A stretch of DNA of 23,156 nucleotides from QQVM01 sp035341855 (GTDB lineage: Bacteria > Bacteroidota > Bacteroidia > AKYH767-A > 2013-40CM-41-45), in NCBI GenBank assembly GCA_035341855.1, contig DAOQWA010000051.1, positions 1-23,156 on the forward strand. Reading direction: 5' to 3'. Below, one piece after another: positions 17,020 to 23,156 of this stretch. A program made the translations under genes and the position numbers. Numbering within the stretch: the stretch's first letter is position 1; each line of letters opens with the position of its first letter. Below the pieces are notes generated by a model. The model was not told the origin of the DNA. It saw nothing but the letters and a program-made list of their open reading frames with translations, and searched no databases.

Positions 17020-17680
17020 ATCTCTCAGATATGATTATGTAGTTGTCGAAGGCAACATCGGTACAGGGAAGACTTCTTTGGCGACTAAAATAGCTGAAGA
17101 GTATAATACACGACTTATTCTTGAGCGTTTTGCAGATAACCCTTTTCTTCCCAGGTTTTATGAAAATCAACAGCGATATGCTTTTCCTTTAGAGCTTTCT
17201 TTTCTTGCAGACAGGTACCAGCAATTAATGGATCAGCTATCAAACCAGGATCTTTTCAAAACACAAACCGTTTCTGACTATGTTCTCAGTAAGTCATTGA
17301 TCTTTGCTGGAATTACCCTGAAGGAAGATGAGTTTATCTTATATCAAAGGCTTTTTCATATCATGAACCCACATCTTCCAAAACCCGATCTCTTAGTTTA
17401 TCTCCATAAAAGTGTACCAAAGCTTCAGGAGAATATCAGGAAAAGGGGGAGAGATTATGAACAGAAAATAGAAAACGAATACCTTGAAAATCTGGAAGGT
17501 GGATATTGGGACTATTTTAAGCAACAGCAAGGAACCAGGATCCTGGTGATTGATACTGATAATGTTGATTTTGTTTCAAATTCGCAACATTTTCTCGAAA
17601 TTCTTGATCTGATCAATAAAGATTACCGACCCGGAATCCACCGTATTATTTTGGGAGATTCGTCAGAAAGTCAGTATTGA
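17012..17680 (+). CDS. Deoxynucleoside kinase
   Basis: A 222-residue cytoplasmic salvage kinase that phosphorylates deoxynucleosides using ATP. The P-loop is GNIGTGKTS (14-22). ILERFADNPFL (36-46) matches the ERF/ENPFL substrate-binding region, FLADRY (64-69) and SDYVLSKSLIFAG (88-100) are typical of bacterial dNKs of the dCK/dGK type, and RKRGRDYEQKI holds the arginines of the lid. Whether it prefers deoxyadenosine, deoxyguanosine or other substrates cannot be told from this. The ATG overlaps the end of folK (ATGAATAA). This pairing of pterin and nucleotide metabolism genes is, to my knowledge, common in Bacteroidota. Confidence 0.93.
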   Translation: MNKSLRYDYVVVEGNIGTGKTSLATKIAEEYNTRLILERFADNPFLPRFYENQQRYAFPLELSFLADRYQQLMDQLSNQDLFKTQTVSDYVLSKSLIFAGITLKEDEFILYQRLFHIMNPHLPKPDLLVYLHKSVPKLQENIRKRGRDYEQKIENEYLENLEGGYWDYFKQQQGTRILVIDTDNVDFVSNSQHFLEILDLINKDYRPGIHRIILGDSSESQY

Positions 17681-17693
17681 TGCGGGTTTTACC

Positions 17694-17723
17694 TTGACTG
17701 GCATGCATATATGTTTATTTTTG
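17694..17723 (+). promoter_or_regulatory. Possible promoter of the OmpA-family gene
   Basis: TTG (17694-17696) and TATTTTTG (17716-17723) are 19 bases apart. The start would be near 17728, giving an AT-rich leader of about 150 bases before the ATG at 17877. The leader is long enough for post-transcriptional control, but I see no clear structure in it. Confidence 0.5.
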
Positions 17724-17876
17724 CAACTAATATTGTTGATTCTCGTAAATCTGGCATTGAATAATAGTTGAATTTTAATGTCATGCATTATTTGAAATAG
17801 CCAAAAATAAAGCTGACAATAAGATTTGAGCCATATTAGCTTGTCCAATTTTAAAGAACCTTAAACGGTCTTCAAC

Positions 17877-19373
17877 ATGATTTTATCAAGAAAGTTAATC
17901 GTTTTTACTGTGCTTCTTGCGGGAGTATTAAATGCCCCTGCACAAGAAGTCACAACCTCCACGGAGACCACTCAAAGTGCGAAGGTGAGCCTGAAAAGTG
18001 GAAACATGCCTAAGGCAAATAAATTCAGAACCTGGGACGTTGCGCTGCATGGCGGACTACTAATTCCCAATACTGATCTGACTACGACAGATTTCAATGC
18101 TTCAAATCTTATCACTCAGATTGGTTATGGTTTGAGCGTCAGTAAATTCTTGACCCATTCTTTTGCCATTCAGGCATCTTTCCTTCGCGGAAAATTGAAA
18201 GGTGATGAAGAAGGTACAGGTAGCAATTCAAAATATAATTTCGAGACGGATCTAAATTATGTTGCCAGCGTTAGGGCCTATTTCCAGTTTGGAAATGTAT
18301 CCTTCCTTAAGCGTAACCCGAATATTGCATTCTACGGTTATTTGGGAGTAGGTGCGATGCAATTTTCTCCATCAGTATTTCGCGATGACTCAACAGTTGC
18401 CCGAAATTACTATGTGCAAAACAACCTCATCGATAACTCTGTCGATTATAGAGAAACTACTGAGTTGGTGTATCCAATCGGAGTAGGACTTAAATACCGC
18501 ATTGTGAAACCGCTTTCGCTTCATTTGGAATATGCACTACATCTGAGCAATACAGATAAGATCGACGGTTGGTACCGTCTCCTCTCTGAGAATGATAATT
18601 TTACTTACGTCAACTTAGGATTAACTTATCACATCGGGTTTAAGGACAAGCCTATTCAATGGGTAAATCCTATGCAGACAATCTATGCTGATCTTTATGA
18701 TATGAAGGATAGGGTAGATATGCTCAGTGGTGATAAAGACCAGGATGGCGTTGCCGATATGTTCGATCGTGAGCCGGATACTCCTGAAGGTGTAAAGGTT
18801 TATGGAGATGGTACTGCCATTGATGCAGACGGCGATGGTGTTCCTGACTGGAAAGACGTTGAGCCATTCTCACCTAAAGGCTCTCAGGTTGATGCCTCAG
18901 GAAGAGAAATTGATACTGACGGTGATGGTATTCCTGATAGCAGGGATATGGAGCCTAATACTGCTAAGGGTAGTCTCGTTACCAATACAGGTGTTACTAT
19001 TCCTACTGACCCGTCAAACCGCGGAGGAGCTGCTTCTATTCTTGCTGCTAACGGCTACTTGCCTTCTATCTTCTTCGATCTGAATTCGGCAGTAATCTCT
19101 AAAAAATACGACGAGACTTTAGCATCCATTGCACTCGTAATGCGAAACAATCCTGATATCACCTTTGAGATCACCGGAAATTGTGATTCAAGGGCTAGCT
19201 CGGATTACAATATTAAACTCGGAAAACGTCGTGCTGAGGCTGTGAAAAATCACCTCATTAAGAAATATGGTATTGACGCAAGCAGACTTGATATCACCTC
19301 ATTGGGTAAAAACGATCCTATAACCAAGGATCATCCGATGAACAGAAGGGTTGATTTCAAGGTAAAGGAATAG
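17877..19373 (+). CDS. OmpA-family outer-membrane protein with thrombospondin type-3 repeats
   Basis: A 498-residue envelope protein. Residues 1-23 are a signal peptide (MILSRKLIVFTVLLAGVLNA, then PAQ). Residues about 50-255 alternate hydrophobic and polar residues and look like an eight-strand outer-membrane barrel (WDVALHGGLLIP at the start, YVNLGLTYHIGF at the end). Three thrombospondin type-3 repeats follow at about 284-365, each shaped DxDxDGVxD...EP..P.G (DKDQDGVADMFDREPD; DADGDGVPDWKDVEP; DTDGDGIPDSRDMEP); they should bind calcium and form a rigid linker. Residues about 393-498 are the OmpA peptidoglycan-binding domain, with SIFFDLNS, EITGNCDSRASSDYN, LGKRRAEAVKNHL and MNRRVDFKV. It probably ties the outer membrane to the cell wall and is often abundant in this phylum. 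A terminator follows directly. Confidence 0.93.
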   Translation: MILSRKLIVFTVLLAGVLNAPAQEVTTSTETTQSAKVSLKSGNMPKANKFRTWDVALHGGLLIPNTDLTTTDFNASNLITQIGYGLSVSKFLTHSFAIQASFLRGKLKGDEEGTGSNSKYNFETDLNYVASVRAYFQFGNVSFLKRNPNIAFYGYLGVGAMQFSPSVFRDDSTVARNYYVQNNLIDNSVDYRETTELVYPIGVGLKYRIVKPLSLHLEYALHLSNTDKIDGWYRLLSENDNFTYVNLGLTYHIGFKDKPIQWVNPMQTIYADLYDMKDRVDMLSGDKDQDGVADMFDREPDTPEGVKVYGDGTAIDADGDGVPDWKDVEPFSPKGSQVDASGREIDTDGDGIPDSRDMEPNTAKGSLVTNTGVTIPTDPSNRGGAASILAANGYLPSIFFDLNSAVISKKYDETLASIALVMRNNPDITFEITGNCDSRASSDYNIKLGKRRAEAVKNHLIKKYGIDASRLDITSLGKNDPITKDHPMNRRVDFKVKE

Positions 19374-19399
19374 TTTTAAAAGATCATTATTAAAATCTG

Positions 19400-19434
19400 A
19401 AGCACAAGGGTTAATATCCTTTGTGCTTTTTTTT
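19400..19434 (+). terminator. Intrinsic terminator of the OmpA-family gene
   Basis: AAGCACAAGG (19400-19409) pairs with CCTTTGTGCTT with one bulged T, followed by eight T (19427-19434). It lies 26 bases after the stop codon and before the convergent methyltransferase gene. Confidence 0.88.
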
Positions 19435-19447
19435 GCTTTAGGTAAGA

Positions 19448-19975
19448 TCAGCCCGTTTTGGAAACGAAATCCCATGCAAGAACGCCGGCACATACCGAAA
19501 CATTTAACGAATGCTTGCTTCCTTGCTGTGGTATTTCTAAAGCCAAATCACACAAGGCGATAGCTTCTTCACTCACCCCATTGATCTCATGTCCAAAAAT
19601 AAAGGCGTATTTTTTTGTCTTGTCAGGATCGAAATTTAAAAGTGAAGTTCCACCTTCAACCTGCTCGACGGCTGCAATCGTATAGCCGCTTGCCTTTAAG
19701 CTGCTAATAGCCGCTTCTACTGTTTCGAAATATTTCCAGTCGACGGAATCTTCCGCTCCTAAAGCTGTCTTGTGTATCTCACGATGCGGAGGCCTGGCAG
19801 TGATCCCGCACAAATACACTGATGCACAAAGAAATGCATCGGCAGTACGAAACACAGAACCTATATTGCTCAGACTTCTGACATTGTCCAGAACCAGAAT
19901 GAAAGGTCTCTTCACAGACAGCTTGAATTCCTCTACAGACTTCCTATCCAGCTCATCATTTCGTATCTTGCGCAT
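19448..19975 (-). CDS. SpoU/TrmH-family RNA 2'-O-methyltransferase
   Basis: A 175-residue SPOUT-fold enzyme that methylates a ribose 2'-OH of tRNA or rRNA using S-adenosylmethionine. Motif 1 is VLDNVRSLSNIGSVFRTADAF (28-48), with N37 and R43. Motif 2 is FIFGHEINGVSEEAI (125-139); most relatives have GNE where this has GHE, a known variant. Motif 3 is LEIPQQGSKHSLNVSVCAG (146-164), which forms the knotted cofactor pocket. It lacks the N-terminal substrate-binding domain of RlmB, so it is of the short type. The target nucleotide cannot be assigned. Divergent from mutS, with 131 bases between start codons. Confidence 0.9.
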   Translation of the reverse strand: MRKIRNDELDRKSVEEFKLSVKRPFILVLDNVRSLSNIGSVFRTADAFLCASVYLCGITARPPHREIHKTALGAEDSVDWKYFETVEAAISSLKASGYTIAAVEQVEGGTSLLNFDPDKTKKYAFIFGHEINGVSEEAIALCDLALEIPQQGSKHSLNVSVCAGVLAWDFVSKTG

Positions 19976-20106
19976 GACTCATTGATTGAGCCTAAATATA
20001 AAAACATATTTTCTATCCACCCTAAGCAATCCCTGAACAAGGTACATCCATTACAGGCCGGGTGATGAACAAATAAAACCACCATCCATTCCAGGCAAAG
20101 AGCAGA

Positions 20107-22725
20107 ATGCAAAAGACCGAAACGAAAAAGAAGCCCGTCGAAACTCCCTTGATGAAACAGTACTATGGCATCAAGGCGAAGTATCCTGACGCTATGCTGC
20201 TTTTTCGTGTGGGCGATTTTTATGAGACCTTCGGAGAAGATGCTGTGCGTGCAGCAGGTGTTTTGGGCATAGTCTTAACCCGCCGTGCTAACGGAAGTGC
20301 CGCCTTTATCGAGCTGGCCGGATTTCCGCATCATTCACTCGATACATACCTGCCAAAGCTTGTCCGTGCCGGAATGCGTGTAGCCATTTGTGATCAGCTT
20401 GAAGATCCAAAGCTCACCAAGACAATAGTAAAAAGGGGAGTGACAGAATTAATAAGTCCGGGAGTTTCTTCCAATGATAAAATCCTGGAACATAAAAAAA
20501 ATAATTTCCTCGCCAGTTTATACACGGAAGCAAAGGTTAGTGGCCTTGCCTTGATTGATATCTCAACCGGAGAATTTCTCGTTGCCCAGGGATCGGTAGA
20601 TTATATCGATAAGTTGTTGCAAAGTTTTAATCCGAGTGAGGTGCTTTATCCTAAATCAAGTAAAAAAGAATTTCAGGAAAAATATGGGAAGACTTTTTAT
20701 TCCTATGGTCTTGATGAGTGGGTCTTTCAGGGTGATTATACCAGAGAATCTTTGCTCAGGCATTTTGGAACACGATCTCTCAAAGGTTTTGGGATAGAAG
20801 ACTGGTCGCTTGCTACTGTTGCAGCAGGTGCCGCTTTGCATTATGTCTCTGATACCCGGCAAGAGCAACTTAAACACATCAGTGCCATCTCCCGCATAGA
20901 TGAACACCAATATGTCTGGCTCGACCGTTTCACCGTTCGTAATCTTGAATTGGTTTCATCTGCCAATGAAAATGCTGTCACCCTTCTTGATATCATGGAT
21001 CATACTCTCACTCCAATGGGAGCCAGATTATTGAAAAGATGGCTGATGCTGCCTTTGAAAGATCTTAGCACCATAGAAGAACGGCAAGAGGCAGTGAGTT
21101 ATTTCCTTAAGCATCCGGAGTTTTCAGCTATACTTGCAGGACATATGAAAGCCATAGGTGATCTTGAGAGATTGATATCAAAAGTTGCCCTTGGAAAAAT
21201 TTCTCCTCGTGAGGTCATGGCACTTAAACGTTCATTGGACACTGTTGCTCTGCTTAAGGAAACCTGTGCAAATGCAGGAAATCAGGTTATACAGGTCATT
21301 GCCGATCAGATAAATCCTTGCGTCCTGATGAATGAACGTATCACCAGGGAATTGCAGTCAGAAGCTCCGGCTTTGGTAACAAAAGGCGGAGTGATTTGTA
21401 AAGGTGTGTCTGAAGAACTCGACGAGCTGAGAAGCATATCGTCCCTTGGTAAAGAATATCTCCTGAAAATTCAAAAGGAAGAATCTGACCGTACCGGGAT
21501 CACATCTCTGAAAGTTGGGTTCAATAATGTCTTTGGTTATTATATCGAAGTTACAAATACTCATAAGGATAAAGTACCGCCGGAGTGGACGCGCAAGCAA
21601 ACCCTCACCAATGCAGAGCGCTATATAACTGAAGAGCTGAAGAAATACGAAGAGAAGATCCTTGGCGCGGAAGAAAAAATTCTCGCTCTTGAAATAGAAT
21701 TGTTCCAGGAGCTGGTACTTTCCATCATGGAATATATCCAGCCTGTACAACTCAATGCTTCACTAATTGCAAAACTGGATTGCCTGCATTCTTTTTCGGA
21801 GGTTGCGATAAAGAACGATTATGTTCGTCCTAAAGTCGATAATTCCCGTATCATCGATATCAGGAATGGCAGACATCCTGTAATTGAAAAACAATTGCCG
21901 CAGGGAGAGAAGTTTATTGCCAACGATATTTACCTGGATCCTGACACACAACAGATCCTGATGATCACCGGCCCGAATATGTCGGGTAAATCTGCACTCC
22001 TCAGACAAACTGCACTCATTACTCTTCTTGCACAGACGGGAAGCTTTGTCCCTGCCTTGTCTGCACAGATCGGTATCGTTGATAAAATTTTCACAAGGGT
22101 AGGAGCGTCAGATAATATCTCCTCAGGTGAATCTACATTCATGGTGGAGATGAATGAGACGGCAAGTATCCTTCATAACATTTCGGATAGAAGTCTCATC
22201 CTGCTCGATGAGATCGGGAGAGGGACAGCAACTTACGATGGTATTAGCATAGCCTGGTCTATTGCAGAATATTTGCATGAACATGGTACAGCAAAACCAA
22301 AAACACTTTTTGCAACACATTACCATGAGCTGAATGAAATGGCAGAGACGCTCAGCAGGATAAAAAATTATCATGTTGCCGTTAAAGAAATAGATAACAC
22401 AGTATTATTTTTACGCAAGCTTGTTCCCGGTGGAAGTGAACATAGCTTCGGAATTCATGTTGCCAGGATGGCCGGCATTCCTGCAAAGGTTGTCAGTCGG
22501 GCCGGTGATATTCTCAGGCAATTGGAAAGCATGCGCGGTGGCCCTGATTTGAGCCCGAAAAGTATTGGTTCAGAAAAGGAAAACATGCAGTTGAGTTTTT
22601 TCCAACTTGACGATCCTGTTCTTAGCCGGATCAAGGAAGAGATCATTCAAACCGATATCAATAACCTCACACCGGTGGAAGCTTTGAATAAGCTGAATGA
22701 GATCAAGAAGATCCTGAGAGGCTAA
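20107..22725 (+). CDS. mutS: DNA mismatch repair protein MutS
   Basis: An 872-residue mismatch sensor (usual length about 850-880). It binds mispairs as a dimer and recruits MutL. The N-terminal mismatch-binding motif is present: F38 and E40 in FRVGDFYETFGEDA (33-46). The connector and lever domains lie at about 130-560, including a clamp region (VGFNNVFGYYIEVTN). The ATPase has Walker A GPNMSGKSALLRQ (622-634), Walker B LILLDEIGRGT (697-707) and the switch ATHYHEL (about 736-742). The C-terminal stretch from about 800 carries the helix-turn-helix dimerisation part. SGKSALLRQ in Walker A rather than GGKSTYMRQ is, to my knowledge, usual in Bacteroidota. Residues 1-13 are a lysine-rich extension. 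The ATG at 20107 is the only plausible start in reach of the conserved TPLMKQYY. Confidence 0.97.
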   Translation: MQKTETKKKPVETPLMKQYYGIKAKYPDAMLLFRVGDFYETFGEDAVRAAGVLGIVLTRRANGSAAFIELAGFPHHSLDTYLPKLVRAGMRVAICDQLEDPKLTKTIVKRGVTELISPGVSSNDKILEHKKNNFLASLYTEAKVSGLALIDISTGEFLVAQGSVDYIDKLLQSFNPSEVLYPKSSKKEFQEKYGKTFYSYGLDEWVFQGDYTRESLLRHFGTRSLKGFGIEDWSLATVAAGAALHYVSDTRQEQLKHISAISRIDEHQYVWLDRFTVRNLELVSSANENAVTLLDIMDHTLTPMGARLLKRWLMLPLKDLSTIEERQEAVSYFLKHPEFSAILAGHMKAIGDLERLISKVALGKISPREVMALKRSLDTVALLKETCANAGNQVIQVIADQINPCVLMNERITRELQSEAPALVTKGGVICKGVSEELDELRSISSLGKEYLLKIQKEESDRTGITSLKVGFNNVFGYYIEVTNTHKDKVPPEWTRKQTLTNAERYITEELKKYEEKILGAEEKILALEIELFQELVLSIMEYIQPVQLNASLIAKLDCLHSFSEVAIKNDYVRPKVDNSRIIDIRNGRHPVIEKQLPQGEKFIANDIYLDPDTQQILMITGPNMSGKSALLRQTALITLLAQTGSFVPALSAQIGIVDKIFTRVGASDNISSGESTFMVEMNETASILHNISDRSLILLDEIGRGTATYDGISIAWSIAEYLHEHGTAKPKTLFATHYHELNEMAETLSRIKNYHVAVKEIDNTVLFLRKLVPGGSEHSFGIHVARMAGIPAKVVSRAGDILRQLESMRGGPDLSPKSIGSEKENMQLSFFQLDDPVLSRIKEEIIQTDINNLTPVEALNKLNEIKKILRG

Positions 22726-22738
22726 ATCATTGATTTTT

Positions 22739-22766
22739 AGGCTGCCCAAAAAAGCCTGTTTATTTT
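22739..22766 (+). terminator. Weak hairpin after mutS
   Basis: AGGCT (22739-22743) pairs with AGCCT (22753-22757) around a nine-base loop, then an imperfect T-rich tract follows. It sits 14 bases past the mutS stop and overlaps the next promoter. Termination here is only a possibility. Confidence 0.3.
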
Positions 22767-22793
22767 GTATAAATCGAAATTTCTTTACCTTTG
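22764..22793 (+). promoter_or_regulatory. Bacteroidetes-type promoter before the tRNA-like array
   Basis: TTTG (22764-22767), 18 bases, then TACCTTTG (22786-22793): both elements match the phylum consensus. The predicted start is about 22798, some 55 bases before the first repeat unit. This is the arrangement expected of a stable-RNA gene and suggests the array is transcribed. Confidence 0.75.
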
Positions 22794-22852
22794 CATCCCA
22801 TCAAAAAACTGTGAATTTTCAGTGATTTGAACGGGGAACAATAAATTAACCA

Positions 22853-22903
22853 GCGGAAGTAGCTCAATTGGTAGAGCACGATCCGCCGGTTGGCGGATCG
22901 GGG
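22853..22903 (+). pseudogene. tRNA-Gly-like fragment, unit 1 (anticodon arm replaced, T-arm missing)
   Basis: GCGGAAG-TA-GCTC-AATTGGTA-GAGC-A matches the acceptor 5' strand, D-stem and D-loop of a bacterial tRNA-Gly, and CGAxC then GxTCG-GGG matches the outer anticodon stem and the start of the variable loop. Between them, 22879-22900 is a hairpin with arms CGATCCGCC and GGCGGATCG around GGTT, where about 17 bases ending in a GCC anticodon would be expected. No T-arm (GTTCGA...) and no CTTCCGC to close the acceptor follow before the next unit. It cannot fold as a normal tRNA, so I call it a tRNA-derived fragment. Confidence 0.75.
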
Positions 22904-22936
22904 AGGATAGATGAATAAAAAAAAGAAAATTACCCA

Positions 22937-22987
22937 GCGGAAGTAGCTCATTTGGTAGAGCACGATCCGCCGGTTGGCGGATCGGGG
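22937..22987 (+). pseudogene. tRNA-Gly-like fragment, unit 2
   Basis: Same as unit 1 except ATTTGGTA in the D-loop. Hairpin at 22963-22984. No 3' half. Confidence 0.72.
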
Positions 22988-23020
22988 AGGATAGATGAAT
23001 AAAAAAAAGAAAATTACCCA

Positions 23021-23071
23021 GCGGAAGTAGCTCATTTGGTAGAGCACGATCCGCCGGTTGGCGGATCGGGG
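23021..23071 (+). pseudogene. tRNA-Gly-like fragment, unit 3
   Basis: Identical to unit 2. Hairpin at 23047-23068. No 3' half. Confidence 0.72.
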
Positions 23072-23104
23072 AGGATAGATGAATAAAAAAAAGAAAATTA
23101 CCCA

Positions 23105-23155
23105 GCGGAAGTAGCTCATTTGGTAGAGCACGATCCGCCGGTTGGCGGATCGGGG
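23105..23155 (+). pseudogene. tRNA-Gly-like fragment, unit 4 (unit cut by window end)
   Basis: Identical to units 2 and 3 as far as visible, with the hairpin at 23131-23152. What follows it is outside the window, so a complete tRNA could in principle end the array. Confidence 0.68.
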
Positions 23156-23156
23156 A

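Larger units (their letters stand above)
22853..23156 (+). repeat. Tandem array of 84-bp units built on a tRNA-Gly 5' portion
   Basis: Units start at 22853, 22937, 23021 and 23105, exactly 84 bases apart; the fourth is cut by the window end. Units 2 and 3 are identical, and the visible part of unit 4 matches them; unit 1 differs by one base (A for T at 22867, in the D-loop). Each unit has, in order: the tRNA-Gly acceptor 5' strand and D-arm, a 9-bp hairpin, GGGGAGG, and an A-rich spacer ending ATTACCCA. The bases before unit 1 (CGGGGAACAATAAATTAACCA) resemble the spacer. There are no unique spacers, so this is not a CRISPR array. Such identity over several copies means recent duplication or strong homogenisation, or misassembly if this is a contig end. 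Confidence 0.95.

Noticed and set aside
19560..19610. GHE instead of GNE in motif 2 of the SpoU-type methyltransferase
   Set aside because: This is a known variant in short SpoU-family proteins, and the glutamate is kept.
21970..22020. Unusual Walker A (SGKSALLRQ) in MutS as a sign of altered function
   Set aside because: To my knowledge this form is normal in Bacteroidota MutS; the rest of the ATPase is intact.
22853..22925. Functional tRNA-Gly gene
   Set aside because: The acceptor 5' strand and D-arm match, but there is no anticodon loop of normal size, no T-arm and no CTTCCGC 3' strand within the unit.
22760..23131. Minus-strand 123-codon frame with a 28-residue repeated peptide
   Set aside because: 84 is divisible by three, so any frame open in one unit stays open in all. 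The peptide is the antisense of the tRNA-like array, begins at a GTG and runs over the promoter on the other strand.
22853..23156. CRISPR array
   Set aside because: The whole 84-bp unit repeats without unique spacers, and no cas genes are present.

Overview
The window reads as a chromosomal segment of a Bacteroidota (Bacteroidetes) bacterium. Four independent signs support this: SecD and SecF are fused into one 1000-residue protein; a secreted VCBS-repeat protein ends in a type IX secretion (Por) sorting domain; an OmpA protein carries thrombospondin type-3 repeats; and several genes have the phylum's TTTG-N(16-22)-TAnnTTTG promoter. I cannot assign a class or genus from this sequence alone.

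Layout. 1-2062: the 3' two thirds of pheT, then convergent yajQ. 2224-5886: a secreted nine-repeat VCBS protein, tail to tail with an FAD/NAD(P)-binding oxidoreductase. 6032-8299: mitochondrial-type aconitase with a strong terminator. 8300-9500: a gene-poor stretch with two doubtful small membrane ORFs. 9509-12871: secDF and tatA, two protein-export genes, each with its own promoter and separated by a terminator. 12906-16435 (minus): sppA followed by a PHP/PolX-type protein, probably co-transcribed. 16534-17680: folK overlapping a deoxynucleoside kinase gene, divergent from sppA with close, partly overlapping promoters. 17877-19373: OmpA/TSP3 outer-membrane protein. 19448-22725: a SpoU-type RNA methyltransferase and, divergently, mutS. 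22764-23156: a promoter followed by an exact 84-bp tandem array that runs off the window.

Most of the window is housekeeping: translation, TCA cycle, protein export and quality control, folate and nucleotide salvage, mismatch repair and envelope structure. The exceptional part is the array. Each 84-bp unit starts with the 5' portion of a tRNA-Gly (acceptor 5' strand and complete D-arm). Where the anticodon arm should be there is a 9-bp hairpin with a GGTT loop. The T-arm and the 3' acceptor strand are absent. At least three and a half units follow a good promoter, and each also holds a purine-rich GGGGAGG placed before an 11-codon lysine-rich mini-ORF. It could be a novel repetitive RNA, a palindromic element that invaded a tRNA gene and was then amplified, or an assembly artefact. 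A second item is the PHP/PolX protein: all PHP metal ligands are kept, but the polymerase catalytic aspartates appear to be lost.
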